Source of the DNA: Rathayibacter sp. Leaf185
GTDB lineage: Bacteria > Actinomycetota > Actinomycetes > Actinomycetales > Microbacteriaceae
Length of the DNA: 64,000 nucleotides
Direction: 5' to 3'
NCBI RefSeq assembly: GCF_001423885.1
Contig: NZ_LMPP01000001.1
Location: 62,001 to 126,000 of the forward strand
Of this stretch, positions 1-8,066 are shown piece by piece. Position numbers and translations under genes: made by a program. The notes beneath the pieces were generated by a model that was not told the DNA's origin, did no database searches, and saw only the letters and a list, made by a program, of their open reading frames with translations. How positions within the stretch are numbered: position 1 is the first letter of the stretch; every line of letters begins with the position of its first letter.

Positions 1-299
1 CTGGGAGTGCCGTCCGCCGGGATCGCCGCGGTGGTCTGCGCGACCATGCCCTCGCCGATCACGATGCCGTCGCTGGCCATGTTCGCGGGGCCGGGGCCGG
101 CGGGGCGGATGCTCGAGGTGACCGCGAAGACGACCACGGCGACGATCGCGATGACCACCACGGCCAGGCCGCCCTGCAGAGCGAAACGGCTCACGCGGTC
201 GCGGCGCTTCTGCTGCTCTCGGAGCCGCCTGGCCTTCTCGCGGGCGGCCTCTCGACGCTGATTCTTCGAGAGACGGTCGTTGGCTCCGCCGTTGGTCAT
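1..299 (-). CDS. Membrane-anchored thioredoxin/DsbA-like protein, N-terminal part only
   Basis: Reads leftwards from an ATG at 299 and leaves the window without a stop, so only about 99 residues are visible. The N-terminus is a basic, Arg/Lys/Glu-rich cytoplasmic tail (residues 1-38), then one hydrophobic helix at about residues 43-62, then the start of an extracytoplasmic part containing SDGIVIGEGM. This layout and the position next to a UgpC-type ATPase gene fit the actinobacterial DsbA-family/thioredoxin-domain proteins, which act outside the membrane in disulfide chemistry. The CxxC active site is outside the window, so the family is an inference; that it is a single-pass membrane protein is clear. 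It diverges from msiK across 256 bases. Confidence 0.6.
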   Translation of the reverse strand, partial: MTNGGANDRLSKNQRREAAREKARRLREQQKRRDRVSRFALQGGLAVVVIAIVAVVVFAVTSSIRPAGPGPANMASDGIVIGEGMVAQTTAAIPADGTP

Positions 300-521
300 G
301 ACAAGGACACTCCGAGTGAGAGGGGAAGACTGTCGCTCGGGCAGCGACTCGCCGGAATCCTACGCGCGAGCCCTGGGAATCCTCCAAACGACGGATACGG
401 CCCCGGGCGGCGGAGCGTCCACCCGCCGGACACTCCCGCGATCACCGCCCATGGCATACTGTGACGGTTGGTCACTGTCGTCCAGACGGCGATGGCCATC
501 ACTTCCATTCACTCGGATCGT

Positions 522-539
522 CCGGCACGTACCTGCCGG
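522..539 (+). promoter_or_regulatory. Small hairpin next to the msiK ribosome binding site
   Basis: CCGGCA (522-527) pairs with TGCCGG (534-539) across a 6-base loop, ending two bases before the GAAGGA Shine-Dalgarno (541-546) of msiK. A hairpin touching the ribosome site could tune translation. An msiK leader RNA motif has been described in actinobacteria, but I cannot confirm that this is the same motif from one sequence. Confidence 0.3.
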
Positions 540-555
540 TGAAGGAGCAAGCACA

Positions 556-1632
556 ATGGCGTCCGTAACTTTCGACCACGCGTCCCGCGTCTACCCCGGG
601 GCCACGCGTGCCTCCGTCGACAAGCTCAACCTCGAGGTCGGTGACGGGGAGTTCCTCGTCCTCGTCGGCCCCTCCGGTTGCGGCAAGTCCACCTCCCTCC
701 GCATGCTCGCCGGCCTCGAAGAGGTCAACGAGGGCCGCATCCTCATCGGCGACCGCAACGTCACGGACGTTCCGCCGAAGGACCGCGACATCGCGATGGT
801 GTTCCAGAACTACGCGCTGTACCCGCACATGTCGGTCGCCGAGAACATGGGCTTCGCGCTCAAGATCGCCGGCGTCAACAAGGACGAGCGCGCCGCCCGC
901 GTCCTCGAGGCCGCGAAGATGCTCGACCTCGAGCCCTACCTGAACCGCAAGCCGAAGGCCCTCTCGGGTGGTCAGCGTCAGCGCGTCGCGATGGGTCGTG
1001 CCATCGTCCGCAAGCCGCAGGTCTTCCTCATGGACGAGCCGCTGTCGAACCTCGACGCGAAGCTCCGCGTCTCGACCCGCACCCAGATCGGCACCCTCCA
1101 GCGCCGCCTGGGCATCACCACGGTCTACGTCACCCACGACCAGACCGAGGCGCTCACCATGGGCGACCGCATCGCGGTCCTCAAGGACGGCCTCCTCCAG
1201 CAGGTCGGCACCCCGCGCGACCTCTACGAGAACCCGAACAACGTCTTCGTGGCCGGCTTCATCGGCTCGCCCGCGATGAACCTGTTCCACGCCGACGTCA
1301 CCGACGGCGGCGTCAAGTTCGGCGACACCGTCCTCCCGATCGCCCGCGAGGCGCTCGCGAAGACCACCCAGAAGGTCGTCACGCTCGGCGTGCGTCCCGA
1401 GGACGTCACCGTCTCGACCCAGCCCGGCGGCCTGCCGATCGAGGTCGACCTCATCGAGGAGCTCGGCTCGGACGGCTACCTCTACGGCCACACCGAGGTC
1501 GAGGGTCGCCGCACCGACATCGTCGCGCGCGTCGACGGCCGTGTGCACCCGACCGCGGGCGACCGCGTCTACGTGACCGCGAACCACCGCGTGCACATCT
1601 TCGACGGCGAGTCGGGCCTGCGCCTCTCCTGA
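556..1632 (+). CDS. msiK: Multiple-sugar ABC importer ATPase, UgpC/MsiK family
   Basis: A 358-residue ATPase of the MalK/UgpC family that powers sugar import by binding ABC permease pairs in the membrane. It has Walker A GPSGCGKS (38-45), Q-loop Gln84, signature LSGGQ (136-140), Walker B FLMDEP (about 157-162), the switch His in VTHDQTEA, and a C-terminal OB-like regulatory domain from about residue 240. The start is the ATG at 556 behind GAAGGA (541-546); the frame is open further upstream but has no better start. No permease or solute-binding gene is adjacent, as expected for MsiK-type ATPases, which serve several importers encoded elsewhere. A long perfect hairpin follows the stop. Confidence 0.9.
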   Translation: MASVTFDHASRVYPGATRASVDKLNLEVGDGEFLVLVGPSGCGKSTSLRMLAGLEEVNEGRILIGDRNVTDVPPKDRDIAMVFQNYALYPHMSVAENMGFALKIAGVNKDERAARVLEAAKMLDLEPYLNRKPKALSGGQRQRVAMGRAIVRKPQVFLMDEPLSNLDAKLRVSTRTQIGTLQRRLGITTVYVTHDQTEALTMGDRIAVLKDGLLQQVGTPRDLYENPNNVFVAGFIGSPAMNLFHADVTDGGVKFGDTVLPIAREALAKTTQKVVTLGVRPEDVTVSTQPGGLPIEVDLIEELGSDGYLYGHTEVEGRRTDIVARVDGRVHPTAGDRVYVTANHRVHIFDGESGLRLS

Positions 1633-1646
1633 CCTCGCGTCACCTC

Positions 1647-1696
1647 GCGAACGACACTGCCGCCGTCTCCTCCGGGACGGCGGCAGTGTCGTTCGC
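1647..1696 (+). terminator. Perfect 21-bp hairpin after msiK
   Basis: Bases 1647-1667 and 1676-1696 are perfect reverse complements around an 8-base loop (TCCTCCGG). There is no U-tract, which is common for actinobacterial terminators. It lies 15 bases after the msiK stop and 42 bases before the DUF4032 start on the same strand, so it should separate the two genes or reduce read-through. Confidence 0.8.
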
Positions 1697-1738
1697 GGGG
1701 CCTCCCCACCGTCCGCACCACCACACGAACGGCGCAGC

Positions 1739-3055
1739 ATGTCCGGCTCCCTCAACATCACCTCCGCCACCGTCGACCCGGCGCTCCTGGATCTGCCGTG
1801 GGCTCTGCGGCTGAACGACTGGCCCGACGAGTACATCGCCGCACTGCCCAAGGGCATCTCGCGGCACACCGTCCGCTTCGCGCACCTCTCGGGGCACGTC
1901 GTCGCCGTCAAGGAGACGACCGCCGAGATGGCGCGTCGCGAGTACGAGATGCTCAAGACCCTCCAGCGCCTCGACGTCCCGTGCGTCGTCCCCGGCGCGG
2001 TCATCACCAACCGGAGCGACGACGAGGGCGGAGAGCTGCCCGCCGTCCTCGTGACGCGGCACCTCAAGTTCTCGCTCCCCTACCGCGCGCTGTTCTCGCA
2101 GACGCTGCGCCCCGACACGGCGACCCGCCTCGTCGACGCGCTCGCACTGCTGCTGGTGCGGCTGCACGTCATCGGGTTCTTCTGGGGTGACGTCTCGCTC
2201 TCGAACACCCTGTTCCGGCGCGACGCCGGCGCCTTCGCGGCCTACCTGGTCGACGCCGAGACGGGTCAGCTCTACACGGGGGGCCTCTCGAACGGCCAAC
2301 GCGAGAACGACCTCGAGATCGCCCGCGTGAACATCGCCGGCGAGCTGCTCGATCTCGAGGCGGGAGGTCGCGTCGACGACGACCTCGACCCGATCACGGT
2401 GTCCGACGGCATCGTCGCGGCCTACCGCAGCCTCTGGAAGGAGCTGACCGGCGTGGAGTCGTTCGCGACCTCGGAGCGCTGGCGCATCAACGACCGCGTG
2501 AACCGCCTGAACGACCTCGGCTTCGACATCGAGGAGCTGGCGATCAAGACCGATGAGGCCGGTTCGACCGTGCGGATCCAGCCCAAGGTCGTCGACGCCG
2601 GTCACCACCAGCGCCGACTGCTGCGCCTGACCGGTCTGGACGCGCAGGAGAACCAGGCGCGCCGCCTCCTGAACGACCTCGACTCGTACACGGCGACCTA
2701 CGACAAGCAGGGCCTCGATGAGGAGATGGTGGCGCACGAGTGGCTCGCGCAGGTGTTCGAGCCCGTCATCCGCTCGATCCCCCGCGATCTGAAGGGGCGG
2801 CTCGAACCGGCGGAGATGTTCCACCAGCTGCTCGAGCACCGCTGGTTCATGTCGCAGCAGCAGGCCCGCGACGTGCCGCTGGCGGAGGCGGTCACCGCCT
2901 ACGTGAACGACATCCTCCGTCACCGCCGCGACGAGGCGACGATCATCGCGCCTCCGACCGAGGCTCTCACTCTCCCCAATCTCGTCATCGACGAGGCGGG
3001 CGACGCCGAGCTGACCGACGAGGACTCCGACGTCGACTGGACGAAGAACGTCTGA
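1739..3055 (+). CDS. DUF4032 protein with a kinase-like fold
   Basis: A 438-residue cytoplasmic protein of the DUF4032 family (lipopolysaccharide-kinase-like). The N-terminal half has kinase-like features: Lys58 in VVAVKET, a catalytic-loop-like GDVSLSN near residue 150 followed by a metal-binding-like LVDAET, and a long helical C-terminal half with the domain of unknown function. The substrate is unknown. The Asp in GDVSLSN and the Asn four residues later are in the positions expected for an active phosphotransferase, which is inference. It follows msiK after a strong hairpin and ends in an acidic tail. The start ATG at 1739 has no strong Shine-Dalgarno in view. Confidence 0.8.
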   Translation: MSGSLNITSATVDPALLDLPWALRLNDWPDEYIAALPKGISRHTVRFAHLSGHVVAVKETTAEMARREYEMLKTLQRLDVPCVVPGAVITNRSDDEGGELPAVLVTRHLKFSLPYRALFSQTLRPDTATRLVDALALLLVRLHVIGFFWGDVSLSNTLFRRDAGAFAAYLVDAETGQLYTGGLSNGQRENDLEIARVNIAGELLDLEAGGRVDDDLDPITVSDGIVAAYRSLWKELTGVESFATSERWRINDRVNRLNDLGFDIEELAIKTDEAGSTVRIQPKVVDAGHHQRRLLRLTGLDAQENQARRLLNDLDSYTATYDKQGLDEEMVAHEWLAQVFEPVIRSIPRDLKGRLEPAEMFHQLLEHRWFMSQQQARDVPLAEAVTAYVNDILRHRRDEATIIAPPTEALTLPNLVIDEAGDAELTDEDSDVDWTKNV

Positions 3056-3071
3056 CCCTCTGAACGCCGAA

Positions 3072-3104
3072 GGGCTCGTCCGGATCACTGATCCGGACGA
3101 GCCC
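3072..3104 (+). terminator. Hairpin terminator after the DUF4032 gene
   Basis: GGGCTCGTCCGGAT (3072-3085) pairs perfectly with ATCCGGACGAGCCC (3091-3104) around the loop CACTG. It begins 16 bases after the stop codon, between convergent genes. Confidence 0.8.
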
Positions 3105-3130
3105 GTCCTGCTGTCCCACCTCGCGCCCCG

Positions 3131-3232
3131 GCGAGGTACCCGGTGCGGTGAGCTGCAAGGCGGAGGAGGGAGCGATACCGGAGGTATCGCGACCGACGAC
3201 AACGCCGCAGATCGCCGTACCGGGCGCCTCGC
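3131..3232 (+). repeat. Structured dispersed element, copy 1 (possible RNA)
   Basis: Outer arms 3131-3151 and 3212-3232 are complementary at 17 of 21 positions, with three more G-U pairs if read as plus-strand RNA. Inside, CTGC-aa-GGCG (3153-3162) pairs with CGCCGCAG (3203-3210), and a central hairpin GCGATACC-GGA-GGTATCGC lies at 3172-3190. The 60-base core is nearly identical to that at 7971-8030, while the outer arms have unrelated sequence. The right arm ends on the first base of the rlmB stop codon. Confidence 0.8.
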
Positions 3233-4251
3233 TATTCGGAGGTGGAGCGGCGCTTCGAGATCTCGTAGAGCGCGACGGACGCCGCGATGCCCGCGTTGAG
3301 CGACTCCGCTGCCGAGCTGATCGGGATGGAGACGATCGCGTCGCACTGCTCGGCGACGAGGCGGGACAGCCCCTTTCCCTCGCTGCCGACGAGGACGAGC
3401 AGCGGCCGGTCGGCCAGCTCGAGGCCCGGCAGCATGACGTCGCCGTCACCGTCGAGGCCGATCACGAAGACGCCCTCGCGCTTGTAGTCCTTGATCATCT
3501 GGGTGAGGTTCGCGGCCATCGCCACGGGAACACGCGCCGCGGCTCCCGCCGACGTCTTCCACGCGGCCGAGTTGAGGCCGACCGAGCGACGCTGGGGCAC
3601 GATGACGCCCTGGCCGCCGAACGCCGCGACGGAGCGGATGATCGCACCGAGGTTGCGCGGGTCGGTGATACCGTCGAGCGCGACGAACAGGGGCACGAGG
3701 CCTCGCGAGACGCTCTTCTCGAGCAGATCGCTGGGGTGCGCGTACTCGTACGGCGGCACCTTGAGCACGAGACCCTGGTGCACCGAGTCGGGGCCGGCGA
3801 GCCGGTCGAGCTCGGGGCGCATGACCTCGAGGACGGGGAGGCCGCGCGCCGTCGCGAGCTTCATCGCCTCCTTGACCCGGTCGTCCATCTCGATGCGGGT
3901 GGCGAGGTAGAGCGTCGTCGCCGGGATCTTCGCCCGAAGCGCCTCGAGGACGGAGTTGCGGCCCGTGACCATCTCGGACTCGTCGCCGCTCTTGGGCTTG
4001 CGGGGCCCGGGCGAACGGCCCTGACCGCGCGCCGCGGCCGACAGCGCACTGCCCGGGCGCCCCTTGCCTCCGGCCGCGACGAAGCGCTCGCGCGCCGCCT
4101 TGGCCTTGCCCGCGGGGTGGTACGGACGGTCCTCGGCCTTGGGGGTCGGCTTCTTGCCCTCGAGCGCCTGGCGGCCCTGGCCACCGGAGCCGACGGCCTT
4201 GCCCCTGCTCTTCTTCCTGACCGCGCCGGGGCGGTTGTCCTTATTCGCCAT
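3232..4251 (-). CDS. rlmB: 23S rRNA (guanosine-2'-O)-methyltransferase RlmB
   Basis: A 339-residue SpoU/TrmH-family methyltransferase that 2'-O-methylates a guanosine of 23S rRNA (G2251 in E. coli). Residues 1-95 are a Lys/Arg/Gly-rich basic extension, usual in actinobacterial members. A substrate-binding domain follows ([13 protein letters not shown]), then the SPOUT knot with all three motifs: [25 protein letters not shown] and [17 protein letters not shown]. The ATG at 4251 (MANKDN) is preferred over an ATG six codons upstream because it gives the usual N-terminus. It overlaps the end of cysS by 11 bases, so the two are co-translated. The stop codon abuts the structured element. Confidence 0.92.
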   Translation of the reverse strand: MANKDNRPGAVRKKSRGKAVGSGGQGRQALEGKKPTPKAEDRPYHPAGKAKAARERFVAAGGKGRPGSALSAAARGQGRSPGPRKPKSGDESEMVTGRNSVLEALRAKIPATTLYLATRIEMDDRVKEAMKLATARGLPVLEVMRPELDRLAGPDSVHQGLVLKVPPYEYAHPSDLLEKSVSRGLVPLFVALDGITDPRNLGAIIRSVAAFGGQGVIVPQRRSVGLNSAAWKTSAGAAARVPVAMAANLTQMIKDYKREGVFVIGLDGDGDVMLPGLELADRPLLVLVGSEGKGLSRLVAEQCDAIVSIPISSAAESLNAGIAASVALYEISKRRSTSE

Positions 4252-5689
4252 CGAGACTCCAATGTGCACCCGTCTGGGTGTCTTCGATCGTGATTCCCGC
4301 CGCGGCGAGATCGGTTCGGATGCGGTCGGCGGCGGCCCAGTCGCGCTGCTCTCGCGCGGTCTGGCGGTCGGCGACCAGCCTGTCGACCAGGACGCTCAGC
4401 GCCCGGTAGGTCGGCTCGTCGTCGGCGCGCGCCCACTCTGGCGCCTCCGGATCGATGCCGAGGACGGACGCCATCGCGAGCACCTGGGTGCGCAGCGAGG
4501 ACACCGTCCCGAGGTCCTCGGCGTCGAGGGCGGCGTTGCCCGCCCTGACCGTCTCGTGCAGGACGCCGATGGCCTGCGGGACGGAGAGGTCGTCGTCCAT
4601 CGCCTCGGCGAACGCGTCGGGCACCACCGGGTCGCCCAGGGAGGCGAAGCGAGTCCCCTCGAGGCGTCGGCGCGAGCGGTCGAGGAAGCCCTCGATGCGC
4701 TCGAGCGCCGCCTCCGCCTCCTCGAGCGCGCCGTCGTGGAACTCGAGGGTCGACCGGTAGTGCGCGGAGCCGAGGTAGTAGCGCACGACGAGCGGGCGCG
4801 CCGAGTCGAGGAGCTCGGAGGCGAACACGGAGTTTCCGAGCGACTTGCTCATCTTCTGGCCCGTCACCGAGACGAGGCCGTTGTGCAGCCAGTAGCTGGC
4901 GAAGGCGTAGCCGGCCGCGCTCGACTGGGCCAGCTCGTTCTCGTGGTGCGGGAAGCGCAGGTCGAGCCCGCCTCCGTGGATGTCGAACTGCGTGCCGAGG
5001 TACTTGGTCGACATGGCGGAGCACTCGATGTGCCAGCCCGGACGCCCGGCGCCCCACGGGGAATCCCAGGAGGCCGACGCGGGCTCGTCGGGCTTGATGC
5101 CCTTCCACAGGGCGAAGTCGTGGGGGTCGCGCTTGCCGCGCGGATCGGCGTCGGTCGCCGCCTCCATGCTCTCGAGGCGCTGGTGGGTGAGCGAGCCGTA
5201 GTCGGGCCACGAGCGGGTGTCGAAGTAGACGTCGCCGGAGACGTCGGGCGCGGGGTAGGCGTGGCCCAGCTCGACCAGGCGCTGCACCAGGGCGATCATC
5301 TCGGCGATGCTCGCGGTCGCACGCGGCTCGTAGGTGGGGGGCAGGATTCCGAGAGCGTTGTACGCGGCCGTGAACTCGAGCTCGACGCGGTAGGCGAGCG
5401 CCCACCACTGCTCGGACGCGGCACCGACGGGCGCCGCGATGCGCGCTGCCTCCGCGATCGCCAGGATCTTGTCGTCGATGTCGGTGACGTTGCGCACGAG
5501 CGTGACCCGGAAGCCACGGTAGTGCAGCCAGCGGCGCAGCTGGTCGTAGACGAGCGCCGAGCGGAGATGCCCGATGTGCGGAGAGGACTGCACCGTGGGT
5601 CCGCAGACGTACATCCCGACCTCGTTCGCGCGGAGGGGGGTGAAATCGACGAGGGCCTGGGCCTTCGAGTCATGCAGTCGCAGAGTCAC
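4241..5689 (-). CDS. cysS: Cysteinyl-tRNA synthetase
   Basis: A 482-residue class I synthetase that charges tRNA-Cys in the cytoplasm. The HIGH motif is at residues 38-41 (PHIGH), the zinc ligand Cys29 lies in MYVCGPT, and the KMSKS loop reads [13 protein letters not shown] near residue 280. The C-terminal DALR/anticodon-binding region is complete, and the length is normal. It is second in the run ispDF-cysS-rlmB, a conserved actinobacterial order, with a 57-base gap from ispDF and an 11-base overlap into rlmB. Confidence 0.96.
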   Translation of the reverse strand: MTLRLHDSKAQALVDFTPLRANEVGMYVCGPTVQSSPHIGHLRSALVYDQLRRWLHYRGFRVTLVRNVTDIDDKILAIAEAARIAAPVGAASEQWWALAYRVELEFTAAYNALGILPPTYEPRATASIAEMIALVQRLVELGHAYPAPDVSGDVYFDTRSWPDYGSLTHQRLESMEAATDADPRGKRDPHDFALWKGIKPDEPASASWDSPWGAGRPGWHIECSAMSTKYLGTQFDIHGGGLDLRFPHHENELAQSSAAGYAFASYWLHNGLVSVTGQKMSKSLGNSVFASELLDSARPLVVRYYLGSAHYRSTLEFHDGALEEAEAALERIEGFLDRSRRRLEGTRFASLGDPVVPDAFAEAMDDDLSVPQAIGVLHETVRAGNAALDAEDLGTVSSLRTQVLAMASVLGIDPEAPEWARADDEPTYRALSVLVDRLVADRQTAREQRDWAAADRIRTDLAAAGITIEDTQTGAHWSLDGE

Positions 5690-5746
5690 GGTGGGGAGTT
5701 TACCGGGCGGACGCCCTGCGGCCCGGCGGCGCTGCCCGCCTGGGGA

Positions 5747-6955
5747 TCAGACCCGCGGCGCGGGGCTGGGGAGGACGAGCGCCGTCGCCACAGCGGTCAC
5801 TCCCTCCCCGCGACCGGTGAAGCCGAGAGCATCGGACGTCGTGGCGGCCACGCTGACCGGAGCGGCGAGCAGCGCGGAGAGGAGCGCCTGCGCCTCCTCG
5901 CGTCGCGGAGAGAACTTCGGCCTGTTGCCGACCAGCTGGACCGACACGTTGCCGATCGTGAACCCGGCCGCCTCGACCAGCTCGCGGGTCGCACGGAGGA
6001 ACACATCGCCGTGGGCGTCGCGGAACCGCGGATCATCGGTGCCGAACCGGGAGCCGATGTCGCCGAGCCCGGCCGCCGACAGGAGGGCGTCGCAGATCGC
6101 GTGGGCGACGGGGTCGCCGTCGCTGTGGCCCGAGAGCCCGCGCTCCCCCGGCCAGTGCAGACCGGCGAGCCGGAGCGGCGACGCGTCGTCGAAGGCGTGC
6201 ACGTCGATCCCGACGCCCACCCGCGGGACGGTGCTCGAGGCGGAGGGCGCGAGCAGCTGCTCCGCGCGCGCCAGATCCCACGGGGTCGTGATCTTGAAGG
6301 CCAGGGCGTCGCCGGCGACGACGACGGACGGGTGGCCGTGGGCGGCGAGCAGGGCCGCGTCGTCGGTGAACTCGCGCTCGGCGGCGGCGTACGCCTGGTC
6401 GAGCAGGACACGCGGGAAGCCCTGCGGAGTCTGCACGGCGGCGAGCTCGGAGCGGTCGACGGTGTCGAGGATCGTCCCTGCCGCGTCCACGCGCTTGATG
6501 GTGTCGGTCACGGGGAGACCAGGGACGACTCCGCCGCCCGACTCGTGGACCGCGGTGATCACCCGCTCGAACTGGCCGACGGGCGTCAGCGCCCGCGCCG
6601 CATCGTGCACGAGGACCGTCCGGACGGAGGGGACGAGGAGTGCGAGGCCCCGGGCGACCGAGTCCTGGCGGGTCGCGCCTCCTGCCGTGACGGTGACGGA
6701 GTCGACGGCGCGTCCCGCCGCGGCGGCGCAGAGCCGCGTGGTCTCGTCGACCAGCTCGAGCGGCGCGACGACGACGATCTGCACGGGCTCCGACAGGGTG
6801 AGGACGGTGCGGAGGCTGCGCTCCAGAATGGTCACGCCGGCGCACTCGACGTAGGCCTTCGGACGCTCCCGTCCGAGGCGGGTCCCGCTCCCCGCGGCGA
6901 CGATGACGACGGCGGCGCTCGGCGCCAGGAGCGCCGTGGCGGGGTCGACCTGCAT
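5747..6955 (-). CDS. ispDF: Bifunctional MEP-pathway enzyme IspD/IspF
   Basis: A 402-residue fusion of two non-consecutive steps of the non-mevalonate isoprenoid pathway. Residues about 14-235 are IspD (CDP-ME synthase), with the nucleotide loop AAGSGTRLGRERPKAY (20-35). Residues about 240-400 are IspF (MEcPP synthase), with metal-binding GIDVHAF and SGHSDGDPVAHAI and the GFTGRGEGVTA motif near the end. The ATG at 6955 (MQVDPATALL) is chosen; the open frame upstream is proline/arginine-rich and looks untranslated. Many actinobacteria keep ispD and ispF as separate neighbours, and fusion is common in Microbacteriaceae. No carD gene lies upstream, unlike mycobacteria. Confidence 0.92.
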   Translation of the reverse strand: MQVDPATALLAPSAAVVIVAAGSGTRLGRERPKAYVECAGVTILERSLRTVLTLSEPVQIVVVAPLELVDETTRLCAAAAGRAVDSVTVTAGGATRQDSVARGLALLVPSVRTVLVHDAARALTPVGQFERVITAVHESGGGVVPGLPVTDTIKRVDAAGTILDTVDRSELAAVQTPQGFPRVLLDQAYAAAEREFTDDAALLAAHGHPSVVVAGDALAFKITTPWDLARAEQLLAPSASSTVPRVGVGIDVHAFDDASPLRLAGLHWPGERGLSGHSDGDPVAHAICDALLSAAGLGDIGSRFGTDDPRFRDAHGDVFLRATRELVEAAGFTIGNVSVQLVGNRPKFSPRREEAQALLSALLAAPVSVAATTSDALGFTGRGEGVTAVATALVLPSPAPRV

Positions 6956-7119
6956 GCGTGACGTCCTCTCAGCGCTGGGCAGAGTAGCACGGGGCTCCGC
7001 ACCGACGGCAGCCTCGGCGGGCATGGGCGGCGGCCTGGCTACGCTAATCTGGTGTCCGGCTCCCGCTCCGTGGATCAGCCCTGTCCGGGGCGAGCAGGGC
7101 CGACGATCTGGAGGTATCC

Positions 7120-7689
7120 GTGAAGGCCCGTATCGCTGCATCCGTCGTTCTCGCGGTCGGCGTCGCCCTCGCAACCGCCGGCTGCAACCTCGTCGCCCCG
7201 CAGGCGACGCGCAATCTGTACGACCCGAGTGACGGAGTCGGTGCCACCATCGGCGATCTGGCCCTCCGCAACGCGTTCATCGTCTCCGACGACGGCGAGC
7301 TGGGCACCCTGGTCGTGACCGTCGTCAACTCCGGCGACGAGACGCAGACCCTCGAGGTGCAGTACGAGTCGACCACCGGTCGCACCGACGCCGAGGTGTC
7401 CGCCGTTCCCGGCAACACCGAGGTCGGCCCGCAGAAGGACGCCTCGGTGACCATGTCGGATCTCGACACGATCCCGGGCAGCCTCCTCCCCGTCTACTTC
7501 CAGTACGGGTCCGAGGAGGGCAAGGAGCTGCTGGTGCCGGTCCTGACCTCCGCCCTCGAGTCCTACGCGACCCTCACCCCGGCCCCTTCGGCCACCCCGA
7601 CGCAGACCGCCACGCCCGACCCGGCGAACACCGCCCTGCCGACCCCCACGACCGAGCCCGGCAACTCGATCGAGCCCTCGAACGAGTAG
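7120..7689 (+). CDS. Lipoprotein of unknown function
   Basis: A 189-residue secreted lipoprotein. It has a short basic start, a hydrophobic signal of about 15 residues and a lipobox TAGC with Cys22 as the lipidated residue. The mature part has an immunoglobulin-like beta pattern (VSDDGELGTLVVTVVNSGDETQTLEVQY is typical of extracellular beta-sandwich proteins), then a Thr/Pro-rich tail. The GTG start at 7120 follows a perfect GGAGGT (7110-7115). It diverges from ispDF and ends in a hairpin terminator. No specific family is recognised. It could be an envelope-stress or copper-chaperone-like protein, but no metal motif is visible. Confidence 0.75.
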   Translation: MKARIAASVVLAVGVALATAGCNLVAPQATRNLYDPSDGVGATIGDLALRNAFIVSDDGELGTLVVTVVNSGDETQTLEVQYESTTGRTDAEVSAVPGNTEVGPQKDASVTMSDLDTIPGSLLPVYFQYGSEEGKELLVPVLTSALESYATLTPAPSATPTQTATPDPANTALPTPTTEPGNSIEPSNE

Positions 7690-7699
7690 TCCGCAGCCT

Positions 7700-7743
7700 C
7701 ACGCCGAAGGGCCGTCCGCTTCAGCGGGCGGCGCTTCGGCGTG
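7700..7743 (+). terminator. Hairpin terminator after the lipoprotein gene
   Basis: CACGCCGAAG (7700-7709) pairs with CTTCGGCGTG (7734-7743), with a further G/C-rich inner stem (CCGTCCGC with GCGGGCGG). It starts 11 bases after the stop codon. Confidence 0.75.
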
Positions 7744-7772
7744 CGGCAGGCGGCTCACCCTCGAAGGGACGT

Positions 7773-7814
7773 GGCTCTCGACACGCCCCTGCAGGCCTAC
7801 TCGACCAGCAGGCA
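7773..7814 (+). repeat. Dispersed TCTCGA...TACTCGACCAGCA element, copy 1
   Basis: Reads TCTCGACACGCC, a short variable centre, then CTACTCGACCAGCAGGCA. Related copies lie at 28662-28704 and, inverted, at 35801-35840. It resembles the short intergenic repeats common in Microbacteriaceae. All three copies are between genes. Confidence 0.6.
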
Positions 7815-7833
7815 GGCGCCGCGCCCTTGACCA

Positions 7834-7890
7834 CTGCTCGTCGCGCAGCGACGGCCCCGTGAGCCCTGCTCGTCGCGCAGCGACGGCCCC
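7834..7890 (+). repeat. Two exact 25-bp direct repeats
   Basis: The 25-base unit beginning CTGCTCGTCGCGCAGCGACG occurs at 7834-7858 and 7866-7890, identical, with a period of 32 bases. Each unit contains the small palindrome CGTCGCGCAGCGACG, so each can form a hairpin. The 7744-7947 stretch has no credible gene. Confidence 0.75.
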
Positions 7891-7947
7891 ACCTCAAGCC
7901 GCACGTCTCTACGACGGCGTGCTCACGCGAATCCTTCTGCAGGAGGG

Positions 7948-8066
7948 GATCGCGGGTCCTGGTGGGGGCAGGTGCAAGGCGGAGGAGGGCGCGATACTGG
8001 AAGTATCGCAATCGACGACAACGCCGCAGATGCCCCCACCAGGGCCCGCGATCAGGGCCCGCGATC
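7948..8066 (+). repeat. Structured dispersed element, copy 2 (possible RNA)
   Basis: Outer arms 7948-7970 and 8031-8053 are complementary at 22 of 23 positions, and the exception is a G-U pair as plus-strand RNA. The core 7971-8030 matches copy 1 (3152-3211) almost base for base. Its central hairpin reads GCGATACT-GGA-AGTATCGC (7991-8009), so the loop-closing pair is U-A instead of C-G. The last 13 bases of the right arm are duplicated in tandem (8041-8053, 8054-8066), running into the regX3 stop codon (8065-8067). Confidence 0.8.

Noticed and set aside
4270-6961. Long plus-strand frame opposite cysS and ispDF
   Set aside because: Antisense shadow; composition is typical of the complement of GC-rich genes and there is no motif.
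8041-8066. Target-site duplication of a transposon
   Set aside because: The two copies are adjacent rather than flanking the element, and no transposase gene is present.
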